This document shows positions 1 through 8,129 of a stretch of 64,000 nucleotides of DNA, one piece after another. The stretch's first letter is position 1; the number at the start of each line of letters is the position of its first letter. The position numbers were made by a program, and so were the translations under genes. Below the pieces are notes generated by a model that worked only from the letters and a program-made list of their open reading frames with translations, was not told the origin of the DNA and did not search any database. Source of the DNA: Candidatus Contubernalis alkalaceticus (GTDB taxonomy: Bacteria; Bacillota; Dethiobacteria; SKNC01); the NCBI RefSeq assembly GCF_022558445.1, contig NZ_CP054699.1, positions 886,001 through 950,000 on the forward strand, given 5' to 3'.

Positions 1-93
1 TAAGCGTTAGCGCAGGTGGGGCTCTTAATCAGGTGGAGTAGAGTCTCCACCTGATTCCCCGATGTTTCAGCTTGCTGAAACGAGTTCACTTTT
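1..93 (+). repeat. Three-hairpin interspersed element, copy A (cut by window edge)
   Basis: This is the right-hand three quarters of an element found five times here (also 15787-15913, 18303-18430, 53459-53584, 56509-56725). It begins inside hairpin 1, then has the 12-bp stem hairpin 2 at about 29-58 and hairpin 3 (GTTTCAG, loop CTTG, CTGAAAC) at about 64-81. It ends with the shared terminus GAGTTCACT. Its left part lies outside the window. It sits downstream of the minus-strand hoxU-like gene. Confidence 0.85.
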
Positions 94-152
94 CCCAGGG
101 AGAAATAAAATCAAGTCATCTATTTCATTATAATAAAAGAGGTTTTTTATCT

Positions 153-881
153 TTACCGACAGTCGGGGCATACTTTGAACCAATCTTCTAGGGCGGCATC
201 TCCGGTCCTGTTAAGGTAGAAGTCTACCTGGGCTGTTGGGATATAAGCATTGCTGCATTTTGTGCAGGTTTTCATGTTTAATACTCTGTTCCATCGTTTA
301 AGTTTTCTCTTCCTGCCCAGGTCCTCCATAGTTATGCAGCCGGTGGGACATACATGGACACAGGTGCCGCACCCGATGCATTTCTCGGATTCCTCTTCAA
401 AGGGGGGAACTATTTTCCGTTCCGAACCTTTGGAGGAAAAGGTGATGGAGTTGGCACCCACCAGCTCTTCACAGGCTCTAACACAGAGGCCGCATTTGAT
501 GCAGCCGTCTGCTTTTTTACTGCTGGGGGAGGGGAGGCATTCTGCTCCCAGTTCCCTGGCCAGGGCCTGAATTTTCGGGGAGTTTAAAGCCATGGGCAAA
601 ATCAGCTCCATCATGAGACGGCGGGCTTTTCTGACCTTTGGTGTGTTCGTCTCTACCTGAATTCCCTGGTCTGCAGGATAGGTGCAGGAGGTGGTCAGCT
701 CAACTTTTCCTCCCTTGGTCACCTCCACCAGGCAGAGGCGGCAGCCTCCATAGGAGGAAAGGTTTTCGTGGTAGCAGAGGTGGGGGATTTCGATCCCGTT
801 GTCCAGGGCCGCCTGCAGCAGGTTTTGGCCTTTTGGGGCTGTATACTGCTTTCCGTTAATGGTTAAATTGATCATTTTCAA
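153..881 (-). CDS. HoxU/NuoG-like iron-sulfur subunit, last gene of the 2-oxoacid oxidoreductase operon
   Basis: A 242-residue electron-transfer subunit resembling HoxU and the N-terminus of NuoG or [FeFe]-hydrogenase. Cys36, 47, 50 and 66 form a plant-type [2Fe-2S] site. Two ferredoxin CxxCxxCxxxC motifs follow at 127-137 and 168-178, for two [4Fe-4S] clusters. The His/Cys ligand set of the NuoG N3-type cluster, expected near residues 95-110, is absent. The tail carries a Cys4 pair, CTKC at 206-209 and CPDC at 238-241, which looks like a zinc ribbon or rubredoxin-like site and is not usual in HoxU. It lies 25 bp after the nuoF-like gene and probably passes electrons between that flavoprotein and the oxidoreductase. 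No hydrogenase catalytic domain (H-cluster motifs) is present, so a hydrogenase subunit is unlikely. Confidence 0.85.
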   Translation of the reverse strand: MKMINLTINGKQYTAPKGQNLLQAALDNGIEIPHLCYHENLSSYGGCRLCLVEVTKGGKVELTTSCTYPADQGIQVETNTPKVRKARRLMMELILPMALNSPKIQALARELGAECLPSPSSKKADGCIKCGLCVRACEELVGANSITFSSKGSERKIVPPFEEESEKCIGCGTCVHVCPTGCITMEDLGRKRKLKRWNRVLNMKTCTKCSNAYIPTAQVDFYLNRTGDAALEDWFKVCPDCR

Positions 882-906
882 CCCTCACAAGTCTAATATT
901 TTTTAA

Positions 907-2760
907 CTATTCTACGGACACCGCCTTGAATCGGCAGGCCTCCTGGCATATACCGCAGCGGATGCAGAACTCTTTATTAATAGACATGGGGGAACCTTTT
1001 TCCCCTTCTACTGCGTTGACAGAGCATACTTTCTGACAGCGTCCGCAGCCGTTGCACCGGTCCGGGTCGATGGTATAGCTAATCAGTGATTTACAGACAC
1101 CGGCTGGACATCGTTTATCCTGGATATGGGCGTCATATTCCTCCCGGAAATATTTCAGAGTGCTGAGCACCGGGTTGGAAGCGGTGCGGCCCAGGGCACA
1201 GAGGGAAGCATGGTCCGTAATCCAGGCCAGGTTTTCCAGCTGTTCCAGGTCTCTTTCACAGCCTTCCCCCAGAGTTATTTTTTCCAAAATATCATACATT
1301 TTACTGATACCCTCTCGGCAGCTGATGCATTTGCCGCAGGATTCTTCTTTTAAGAACTGCATGAAATACTTGGCAACATCCACCATACAGCTGTCTTCGT
1401 CCATGACAATCATTCCGCCGGAACCCATCATGGAGCCCATTTGGCTTAAGCAGTCAAAATCTACGGGAATATCCAGATGCTGTTCCGGAATGCAGCCACC
1501 GGAGGGACCTCCAGTCTGGACTGCTTTAAATCTCTTACCTTCTTTAATGCCTCCGCCGATATTATAAATAATAGTTCTTAAGGGGGTTCCCATGGGAACT
1601 TCAATTAGTCCGGTATTGTTAACCTTCCCCACCAATGAGAATATTTTGGTCCCTGAGTTCTTTTCGCTGCCAATGGAGCTGTACCACTGGGCTCCCTTGT
1701 TCATAATCAGTGGGACGTTAGCCCAGGTTTCCACGTTGTTCAGGCTGGTGGGTTTCCCAAAAAGCCCACTGACAGCAGCGTTGACGTGTTTGGGTCGAGG
1801 TTCCCCTGCCCTGCCTTCAATGGCAGAAATCAGGGCACTGGATTCTCCTGAGACAAAAGCCCCCGCTCCCCGCTTCACTTTGACATCAAAATCAAAACCT
1901 GTTCCCAGGATATTTTTTCCCAACAGTCCGTAATCTCTGGCCTGCTGGACGGCTGCATTTATATTTTCCAAGGCCAGGGGATACTCCTGACGCACAAATA
2001 CATATCCCTCCCGGGCACCTATGGCATAGGCTCCGATGGCCAGCCCCTCTAAGACCAGGTGGGGGTTTCCCTCCAGTAGGCTTCGGTCCATGTATGCTCC
2101 GGGGTCGCCCTCATCGGCATTTACCACCACATATTTTGTTTCTCCTGGGGCCTTTTGAGTAGTTTCCCATTTAATGCCGGTGGGGAAACCGGCACCACCT
2201 CGGCCTCTTAAATTAGCTTTCTTTACCTCCAGCATTACCTTCTCCGGGTTCATTCGGGTCAGGGCATGGGCCAGGGCACTGTAGCCCTCCAGGGTGATAT
2301 AGTCTTCAATATTTTTGGGGTCCACCAGACGGTTTTTGCCGAAGATGGCCCTCCTTTGGTATTTGTAAAAGGGAATCTCCTGTTCATGGGCATATTTTTC
2401 CCCGCTGACGGGGTCAGTAAAGATCAGTCGATCCACTGTTTTTTTCTTCACCACGGTAGTTTCCACGATTTCTGCAATGTCTTCCGGTTTTACCCGGCAG
2501 TAACAAATTTCTTCCGGAAGGATGACCACGATGGGCCCCTGTTCACAAAAGCCGTGGCAGCCGGTGGATTTTAAACTAACCTTTTGCGTGAGGCCCCGGG
2601 AAGCCAGTTCTTTTTCAAAGGCCTTATGAATTTTTCCACTGGCATAGGCTTTACAGCCGGTGCCCTGGCAGACCGTTATGGTAGGTTTCTCCGGACTGTT
2701 TTGGGAAACCAGTTCTCTTTGAAGCCTTTCCAGGTCTGTTACGGAAGTCAACCTGTTCAA
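907..2760 (-). CDS. NuoF-like NAD(P)H:ferredoxin flavoprotein with extra ferredoxin domains
   Basis: A 617-residue NADH-binding flavoprotein of the NuoF/HoxF/HydB group. Domains in order: thioredoxin-like [2Fe-2S] domain with Cys31, 36, 68, 72; NADH/FMN domain with GRGGAGFPTG (186-195) and NADEGDPGAYMDR (214-226); SLBB-like region; a [4Fe-4S] site with Cys475, 478, 481, 521; and a C-terminal 2x[4Fe-4S] ferredoxin (Cys569-579 and 599-609). This layout matches the electron-input subunit of bifurcating hydrogenases and NADH-dependent enzymes. No hydrogenase catalytic gene is nearby; the operon partners are por genes, so it most likely moves electrons between ferredoxin or POR and NAD(P). Whether it bifurcates cannot be judged from sequence. 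Confidence 0.92.
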   Translation of the reverse strand: MNRLTSVTDLERLQRELVSQNSPEKPTITVCQGTGCKAYASGKIHKAFEKELASRGLTQKVSLKSTGCHGFCEQGPIVVILPEEICYCRVKPEDIAEIVETTVVKKKTVDRLIFTDPVSGEKYAHEQEIPFYKYQRRAIFGKNRLVDPKNIEDYITLEGYSALAHALTRMNPEKVMLEVKKANLRGRGGAGFPTGIKWETTQKAPGETKYVVVNADEGDPGAYMDRSLLEGNPHLVLEGLAIGAYAIGAREGYVFVRQEYPLALENINAAVQQARDYGLLGKNILGTGFDFDVKVKRGAGAFVSGESSALISAIEGRAGEPRPKHVNAAVSGLFGKPTSLNNVETWANVPLIMNKGAQWYSSIGSEKNSGTKIFSLVGKVNNTGLIEVPMGTPLRTIIYNIGGGIKEGKRFKAVQTGGPSGGCIPEQHLDIPVDFDCLSQMGSMMGSGGMIVMDEDSCMVDVAKYFMQFLKEESCGKCISCREGISKMYDILEKITLGEGCERDLEQLENLAWITDHASLCALGRTASNPVLSTLKYFREEYDAHIQDKRCPAGVCKSLISYTIDPDRCNGCGRCQKVCSVNAVEGEKGSPMSINKEFCIRCGICQEACRFKAVSVE

Positions 2761-2796
2761 AAGGATTCACCTCTTTCTCTTGTTGAGGGAAATATT

Positions 2797-3285
2797 TTAA
2801 GCCTGTTTTTTTTCTTTATCTTTTTGTTCTTTTGAATATTCCTTCACCAGTTTACCTACTTTTAAGGCGGACATATTCCCATAGTGTTCTCCGTTTACCA
2901 CCACCACTGGGCCCAGGGCGCAGGCTCCCACACAGTTCACCGTCTTCAAGCCGAAGCTCTGATCTTCAGTGACTTCGCCAGGGTCAATTCCCAGTTGGTG
3001 TTCCAGTTCATCCAGGATTCGGGAGGCTCCCCTTACGTGGCAGGCGGTTCCAGTGCACACGTGGACCTGGCATTCACCCATGGGCTTTAGGCTGAGGGCC
3101 TCGTAAAACTTAGCGATTCGGTAAAGCCTGGTCACCGGGATATCCAGTTTTTCAGCTACGTAGTTCAAAGCCTCTTTGGGGAGATATCTTTTTTCTCCCT
3201 GGATATCTAGAAGAATTTCCAGGACTTCTCGGGAATCACCCTGATATTTTTCTATTACCTTGTCAACAAGGGTTTTATTATCCAT
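2797..3285 (-). CDS. NuoE-like [2Fe-2S] thioredoxin-fold subunit
   Basis: A 162-residue NuoE/HoxE/HydC-type protein. A helical N-terminal part (about 1-65) is followed by a thioredoxin-like domain whose ligands are Cys77, Cys82, Cys118 and Cys122 (CTGTAC and NCVGAC). The C-terminus is Lys/Glu rich. It lies between porB and the nuoF-like gene in the same operon and would form the diaphorase heart with NuoF. ATG start with AAAGGATG upstream. Confidence 0.92.
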   Translation of the reverse strand: MDNKTLVDKVIEKYQGDSREVLEILLDIQGEKRYLPKEALNYVAEKLDIPVTRLYRIAKFYEALSLKPMGECQVHVCTGTACHVRGASRILDELEHQLGIDPGEVTEDQSFGLKTVNCVGACALGPVVVVNGEHYGNMSALKVGKLVKEYSKEQKDKEKKQA

Positions 3286-3409
3286 AGGAACTCATCCTTT
3301 GCTTTTTAATCAAAACAGCCAAACAAAAATTGATTACCAGCTTTCCATTGTTGTCTTATTTTGTAATCAAGACGGTTTATGATAATTATTGTTTAAATGA
3401 ACAGATCGG

Positions 3410-4438
3410 TTACGCTGTTGCTCCCGCTTTAATCCTGAATATTTTTCCTGCCTCCATTTCTCCTTCGGATTCTGGGAGAACTGTTTCTGCATCATTATTT
3501 GGTTTGATGCAGCTTTTGTCTTGAGAATTACTTTTAAGTTCCTGCCATTGTTTACAAACCCGCTGCTGAATCATTTCCACCATTTCCGAACTGAGGCGTT
3601 TAAACCTTCCCTGTTTTTTCAAATACTGCTCCACAGGTACCAGGGTTTCAACCTCCACAGTTATTTTGTGTCTCCCTTTTTCAATCTCAAACAGGGGGAA
3701 TATTCCTGTTTCAATAGCCAGCCGGGCCAGCTGTATGCTGTCCTCGGCAGAAATTCCCCATCCCGGGGGGCAGGGGCTCAGGACATGAATGTATGCAGGG
3801 CCTTTTGTTTCCATACCCTTTTTAATCTTCTCCACCAGATCCAGAGGATGGCTGGGGGAGGCGGTAGCGGCATAGGGGATATCGTGGGCGGCAGTGATGC
3901 GCATCATGTTTTTCTTCCAGGTCAGCTGTCCGCTGTTGACACTGCCGGCGGGAGAGGTGGTAGTGGCAGCGCCAAAGGGTGTGGCAGAAGATCTCTGCAC
4001 ACCGGTGTTCATATAGGCTTCATTGTCGTAGCAGACATAGAGGAAGTCATGCCCCCGCTCCAGGGCCCCGGATAGGGCCTGCAGGCCGATGTCAGCCGTC
4101 CCGCCGTCCCCGGCCATGGCTGCTACAGTGATTTTTCTCCCGTCAATTTTACCTTTGCGTCTCTGGGCTTTTAGTCCTGCTTCAATACCGCTGGCCACAG
4201 CGGCGGCATTTTCAAAAGCCACGTGGATCCAGGGTATTTCCCAAGAACTCTGGGGGAAAGGAGAGGAAACTACTTCCATGCATCCCGTAGCGCTGGCCAT
4301 AATTACATTGCGGCCTAAGGCTTTCTGGACCATGCGCACGGCCACGGCCTGCCCGCATCCGGAGCAGGCCCGATGTCCTGGAGCAAAGTATTCTTTTGAA
4401 GTCAGTGTTTTTACTGCATATACATTTGCATCGCTCAT
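3410..4438 (-). CDS. porB: 2-oxoacid:ferredoxin oxidoreductase, beta (TPP) subunit
   Basis: A 342-residue TPP-binding subunit of the pyruvate/2-oxoacid:ferredoxin oxidoreductase superfamily. Cys25, Cys28, Cys53 and Cys223 are the four [4Fe-4S] ligands. GDGGTADIGLQ (110-120) and YDNEAYMNTG (137-146) form the Mg-TPP site. It catalyses oxidative decarboxylation of a 2-oxoacid to acyl-CoA with ferredoxin as acceptor, in the cytoplasm. The last 45 residues beyond the fold are polar and low in similarity to the family core. It sits between porA and nuoE. The exact 2-oxoacid (pyruvate, 2-oxoisovalerate or other) cannot be read from the sequence, so the symbol denotes the family. Confidence 0.9.
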   Translation of the reverse strand: MSDANVYAVKTLTSKEYFAPGHRACSGCGQAVAVRMVQKALGRNVIMASATGCMEVVSSPFPQSSWEIPWIHVAFENAAAVASGIEAGLKAQRRKGKIDGRKITVAAMAGDGGTADIGLQALSGALERGHDFLYVCYDNEAYMNTGVQRSSATPFGAATTTSPAGSVNSGQLTWKKNMMRITAAHDIPYAATASPSHPLDLVEKIKKGMETKGPAYIHVLSPCPPGWGISAEDSIQLARLAIETGIFPLFEIEKGRHKITVEVETLVPVEQYLKKQGRFKRLSSEMVEMIQQRVCKQWQELKSNSQDKSCIKPNNDAETVLPESEGEMEAGKIFRIKAGATA

Positions 4439-4562
4439 GGCATTAACCCTTTCCTTACTTGACTTTTGTAATAAGACAAGGGGATTGGTCCTGTTGTCTT
4501 ATTTTTATATTTCTGGTGCCGCCGATGCCTAACCGGCGGCATGGAGCCACATTACATCATGT

Positions 4563-5750
4563 TTATCCCCTGGCTCCGAAGATTTCATAATTTGAACCTG
4601 AACCCGGGTATATTCCCGGAATACAATCTGTCTTTTTCCCTTTAATCATTTGGACATAGTCCTCTATGGTGACGTTTCTGCCTCCCAGGCCGATGATATA
4701 GCTGTCTACCTGGGGAGGGTTTTTTATGCCGTATAGGGCGGAACGGATTTCTGATGCCACTGGACCTCCGGGCCCTCCAGAGGAAACGGCCCGGTCCATG
4801 ACTACCAGTTTTTTCGCTCCGGCAGCTGCCCGGGAAAACTCTTCAAAGGGGAACGGGCGCCACATCCTGAGTTCTAAAAGTCCAACTTTTTGTCCCTGCT
4901 TACGCATTAATTTAACAGCCTCCGCAGCAGTTTCGCTGAGGCTTCCCATGCTGACTAATATCGTATCCGCATCCTGACAGTAGAGTTCTTCCACCGGATG
5001 GTAATGGCGTCCGGTGAGTCGTGTCCAGGCCTCCCAGGCCTCCACAATAGCAGGTTGGGAAGCTTTTAAAACCTCATCATGAGCTTTTTTAGCCTCCGTA
5101 TACAATGCCGGGGTGGCATAAGCCCCCATGGTTAAGGGTTTGTCGGGATGGAGGGTAGCTGCAGGTACATAGGGAGGGATATACCCTTTTAGTTCATGGT
5201 CCTCCATCAATTCCACGGATTCAAAGGTATGGGAAAGAATGAACCCGTCCATATTGATGATTACCGGCAGCAGGACATTATGCTTTTCTGCAATCCGGTA
5301 GGCGATAAATACGTGGTCATAAACCTCCTGGCCGTTTTTAACAAACAGTTGAATGCACCCGCTGTCCCTGATGGACATTACGTCGCTGTGGTCGTTCCAG
5401 ATAGAGAGGGGCCCGGAGAGGGAACGGTTGACCAAAAGCATGACCATGGGCAGTCTTAGTGCAGAAGCTATGGGAACCAGTTCGCTCATCAGAGCCAGTC
5501 CTTGAGAGCTGGTTGAGGTAAAGGTTCGGGCTCCTGAGGCCTGGCTACCTATGGCTACGCTCATGGCGGAATGTTCCGATTCAACGGTGACATATTCTGC
5601 ATCCAACTGGCCGTTGGCTACGAATTCTGATAATTTTTCTACAATATGCGTCTGAGGTGTAATGGGATAAGCTGCGACTACATCCACATCAGCCTGCTTT
5701 ACCGCTTCTGCCGCGGCAATGGATACTTCCATTCCAACGCGTTTTGCCAT
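4563..5750 (-). CDS. porA: 2-oxoacid:ferredoxin oxidoreductase, alpha subunit
   Basis: A 395-residue alpha subunit with the family motif YPITPQT (28-34) in the pyrimidine-binding domain I, a transketolase-like central domain, and a C-terminal domain II from about 265. Its length is typical for the four-subunit POR/VOR class. The start overlaps the stop of the preceding gamma-delta gene by one base, a sign of translational coupling. It works with the beta subunit at 3410-4438; about 120 bp separates the two genes and I see no terminator there. Confidence 0.92.
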   Translation of the reverse strand: MAKRVGMEVSIAAAEAVKQADVDVVAAYPITPQTHIVEKLSEFVANGQLDAEYVTVESEHSAMSVAIGSQASGARTFTSTSSQGLALMSELVPIASALRLPMVMLLVNRSLSGPLSIWNDHSDVMSIRDSGCIQLFVKNGQEVYDHVFIAYRIAEKHNVLLPVIINMDGFILSHTFESVELMEDHELKGYIPPYVPAATLHPDKPLTMGAYATPALYTEAKKAHDEVLKASQPAIVEAWEAWTRLTGRHYHPVEELYCQDADTILVSMGSLSETAAEAVKLMRKQGQKVGLLELRMWRPFPFEEFSRAAAGAKKLVVMDRAVSSGGPGGPVASEIRSALYGIKNPPQVDSYIIGLGGRNVTIEDYVQMIKGKKTDCIPGIYPGSGSNYEIFGARG

Positions 5751-6634
5751 TACAGTTCAAGCTCCTTTTCCATATGAATTGCACCTGTGGGACATTCTTT
5801 GGCGCAAATGCCACAACCTTTACAATAGTCTAAGTCTACAAAGAAATAACCCTCAGAGTCTTGTTTCTGTGCAGCATCGGGGCAGAAGGCCCAGCAGAGT
5901 CCGCACTGAATACATCGTTCTTTCATCATCACCGGAAGAGAGGACCTCCAGTCGCCGGTAAGGTTATTTTTAGAACTGCCGGGAGGGACTACAAGGCCTG
6001 GGGCCAATTCAGTCCACAGGTAATCGAGATCCTCTTTAGAGGTTTTTCCCTGGCATGGTGCAGTTTGTTCAAAGCTTTCTCTGTCACTGCCGGATATAAT
6101 TTGAGTTTCTTCGTAAGCCCGTTCCAGGGCTTGTACGTTCAAAATGGCAACTTTTCCGCTAAATCGGTTTTGTACAGCGGAAATAAGAGATTCAATCTTT
6201 ACTACAGGCAGCATCCTTAACAGAGCCCCCAGAAGTACCGTATTGGTGATGGGCCGATTCAGAATCTCCTGGGCAATCTGAGTCGCATTTACAGAGGCCA
6301 GCTGTTTTAAACCCTTAAACATAAACTGCTGCGGCTCTTTTTTGGTGTTTATTACTAGATATCCGTCTTCTTGTAAGCCCCGGGTTACGTCTACGGCACT
6401 GAAAAGAGAGGGATCTAGAACAATCACCACATTAGGATTGTCAATGCTGGTCCGCAGGGTTACGGGCTTGTCATCGATTCGGCAAAAGGCAGATACTGGT
6501 GCACCCCGGCGTTCCGGTCCAAAACTGGGAAAAGCCCGGGCAAATTTCCCTTCTTCAATGGCTGCCTGAGCCAACAGCTCTGCGGAAGTAACAGCTCCTT
6601 GTCCACCCCTACCGTGAAATCTTATTTCTAACAA
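5750..6634 (-). CDS. 2-oxoacid:ferredoxin oxidoreductase, fused gamma-delta subunit
   Basis: The gamma domain begins LEIRFHGRGGQG and binds CoA; the C-terminus is a delta-type 2x[4Fe-4S] ferredoxin with CIQCGLCWAFC and CKGCGICAKEC. Gamma and delta are separate proteins in many PORs and are fused here. I start the gene at TTG 6634 because AAGGGGG lies 8 bp upstream and the protein then begins exactly at the conserved LEIRF; the longer frame from 6679 adds 15 unconserved residues. First gene of a six-gene operon with a strong promoter at 6862-6890. Confidence 0.9.
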   Translation of the reverse strand: MLEIRFHGRGGQGAVTSAELLAQAAIEEGKFARAFPSFGPERRGAPVSAFCRIDDKPVTLRTSIDNPNVVIVLDPSLFSAVDVTRGLQEDGYLVINTKKEPQQFMFKGLKQLASVNATQIAQEILNRPITNTVLLGALLRMLPVVKIESLISAVQNRFSGKVAILNVQALERAYEETQIISGSDRESFEQTAPCQGKTSKEDLDYLWTELAPGLVVPPGSSKNNLTGDWRSSLPVMMKERCIQCGLCWAFCPDAAQKQDSEGYFFVDLDYCKGCGICAKECPTGAIHMEKELEL

Positions 6635-7004
6635 TGTGTCACACCCCCTTCTGTGTTTAAGTGGGAGAGTAAATGCCAAACTTAGTTTTTTTACCCTGCT
6701 CTGTTCATTCTTTGATGTTCTGCTTTAGTTTTGAAGATAGTTCTTATATTTGGTGAAATTGCTACATGATTCACTGTAAAAACCTAGAAAAACAAAAATA
6801 TGACTTAAATATTCCAGATATCTCTAAAAATCATTGCATTGCTTATTATTACACCATCCAAATTGTACATCAGGCACTGTATTATGTCAAGTGGTGAAAA
6901 AGGTTTTCAAAAATAGCAAACGTAAAATTAAAGTCCATAACTGGTATTTATTTATTGCGATAATTTGAAACATTTTATCACATAATAGTAATGAAGTTTT
7001 AAAG
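6635..7004. other. Divergent intergenic region
   Basis: These 370 bp separate the minus-strand por operon from the plus-strand tRNA. Apart from the minus-strand promoter (6862-6890) the DNA is A+T rich with no open frame, no repeat copy and no clear plus-strand promoter. TTGCGA at 6955-6960 is a weak candidate -35 for the tRNA, with no good -10 at the right distance. Confidence 0.6.
6862..6890 (-). promoter_or_regulatory. Near-consensus sigma-A promoter for the por-nuoEF-hoxU operon
   Basis: On the minus strand, TTGACA (6885-6890) and TACAAT (6862-6867) are separated by exactly 17 bp. Transcription would start near 6855, leaving a leader of about 220 nt before the TTG start at 6634. I see no convincing riboswitch fold in that leader. 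Confidence 0.75.
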
Positions 7005-7080
7005 GCGCCCGTAGCTCAGTGGAAAGAGCACCGGTATCTTAGCCGGATGACGCAGGTTTGATTCCTGACCGGGCGCACCA
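7005..7080 (+). tRNA. Aberrant tRNA, anticodon unclear (CUU or UCU); decayed or dedicated non-translational tRNA
   Basis: A 76-nt cloverleaf with encoded CCA. Acceptor stem GCGCCCG (7005-7011) pairs perfectly with CGGGCGC (7070-7076), discriminator A. D-stem GCTC/GAGC is intact with GG in the loop. The anticodon arm is odd: CCGGT/GCCGG (7031-7035, 7042-7046) leaves a six-base loop AUCUUA, or a 4-bp stem leaves eight bases; a normal arm has 5 bp and seven bases. Reading U33 as the second loop base gives CUU (Lys); reading the centre gives UCU (Arg). The T-loop is TTTGATT, so universal C56 is T, and the T-stem needs a bulged A68-type base. It could be a pseudogene, but perfect acceptor pairing and CCA, and its place 47 bp before a FemAB operon, make a special role possible. 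Confidence 0.6.
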
Positions 7081-7127
7081 TTTTTTTAACATGTCTTTTT
7101 TAACTTGCCTAAGGAGGGCTAAAAAAG

Positions 7128-8126
7128 TTGCTCCTTAAAAATATCTGGAGACGGCTGCCACAATGTTTTAAAAAACCGGCCTACTGGATTAAAGGCTGGC
7201 GGGAACAAGGGCGGATTGTGTACAAGAAAGAAAGTAGTTACAGTTATATACAGGTGATCGATAAGAAAGGGTATCGGTATCTTGTTTTTAAAGATCCCTC
7301 CTGTCCTCTTCATCTTCAACGGCCGGAGGACATTTATCAGAGCCGTATGTCTCTTGATGACACTCTTGATACTGGGGTTCCTTATGCAGATTATTTTCAT
7401 TTAGCCTGGATTTTTAATCCTCAGATTAAAGATATTATTATGATTGGGTTGGGGGGGGCAGCAGTTCCCAAGGTTTTTTTAAAAGACTATCCGGAAATAT
7501 TTTTTAGAACCGTGGAAATAGATCCAGAAGTGGTGAATATAGCTTATAAGTATTTTTTTCTTTCCCAAGATGACCGGCATAAAATAATCATTGGAGATGG
7601 TAGGGAGTACATAAAAAATACTGTGGACCCTGCAGATTTGGTTCTGCTGGATGCATTTTATTCCCGTACAATACCTCACCATCTGTTTACGGTAGAATTT
7701 TTTCAAGAAATTAAAAACAAACTGAATGAAGAGGGACTTCTTGCTATCAATTTTAATGGTTCCCTGGCCGGTACAAACAGTTTTCTTTTTTCTTCGGTTT
7801 TGAAAAGTTTAAGGACTATTTTTCAACAGATATATGTTTTTGCCAGCCGTAAAAATTCCCCAAACAGTATGCAGAATATTATCATTTTTGCATGTAAGAA
7901 TTTACAAAACCTTGGGAGGCCTGAAATTATTGATTTGGCAAGAGGTTTAGCTGAAGAAAAAGTAACCGTGTCAGGTTTTATTTTTAAAGCCAGGCAGCTT
8001 TATGAAGGTCCTGTTGAACTGGAAGAAGCGGAATTGATTCGAGATGCTTTAAGCCCTCCGGGAGGGATGATAAATTTGTATAATAGTAGAATCGGAAAAT
8101 TAATACCTGAAACGGGAGAAGGATGA
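7128..8126 (+). CDS. Spermidine-synthase-fold protein (polyamine synthase-like or methyltransferase-like)
   Basis: A 332-residue Rossmann protein of the spermine/spermidine synthase superfamily. Motifs: GLGGAAVPK (107-115), VEIDPEVV (129-136), GDGREYI (156-162) and LLDAFYS (173-179). True spermidine synthases carry an acidic DSTDP-type motif at the last position; here it is DAFYS, as in the uncharacterised 'spermidine synthase-like' group, so aminopropyl transfer is doubtful. TTG start with AAGGAGGG 9 bp upstream. It stops 3 bp before the FemAB gene and probably shares its transcript. Confidence 0.75.
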   Translation: MLLKNIWRRLPQCFKKPAYWIKGWREQGRIVYKKESSYSYIQVIDKKGYRYLVFKDPSCPLHLQRPEDIYQSRMSLDDTLDTGVPYADYFHLAWIFNPQIKDIIMIGLGGAAVPKVFLKDYPEIFFRTVEIDPEVVNIAYKYFFLSQDDRHKIIIGDGREYIKNTVDPADLVLLDAFYSRTIPHHLFTVEFFQEIKNKLNEEGLLAINFNGSLAGTNSFLFSSVLKSLRTIFQQIYVFASRKNSPNSMQNIIIFACKNLQNLGRPEIIDLARGLAEEKVTVSGFIFKARQLYEGPVELEEAELIRDALSPPGGMINLYNSRIGKLIPETGEG

Positions 8127-8129
8127 AAA

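Noticed and set aside
153-2760. Interpretation of the HoxU/NuoEF genes as an [FeFe]-hydrogenase operon
   Set aside because: No H-cluster motifs exist in any product and the adjacent genes are 2-oxoacid oxidoreductase subunits.
6675-6710. AAAAAAACTAAG on the minus strand in the por leader, like the 3' end of a preQ1 riboswitch
   Set aside because: The required upstream hairpin with GGTTC-type start and the ACCC segment is missing, and the downstream genes have no link to queuosine.
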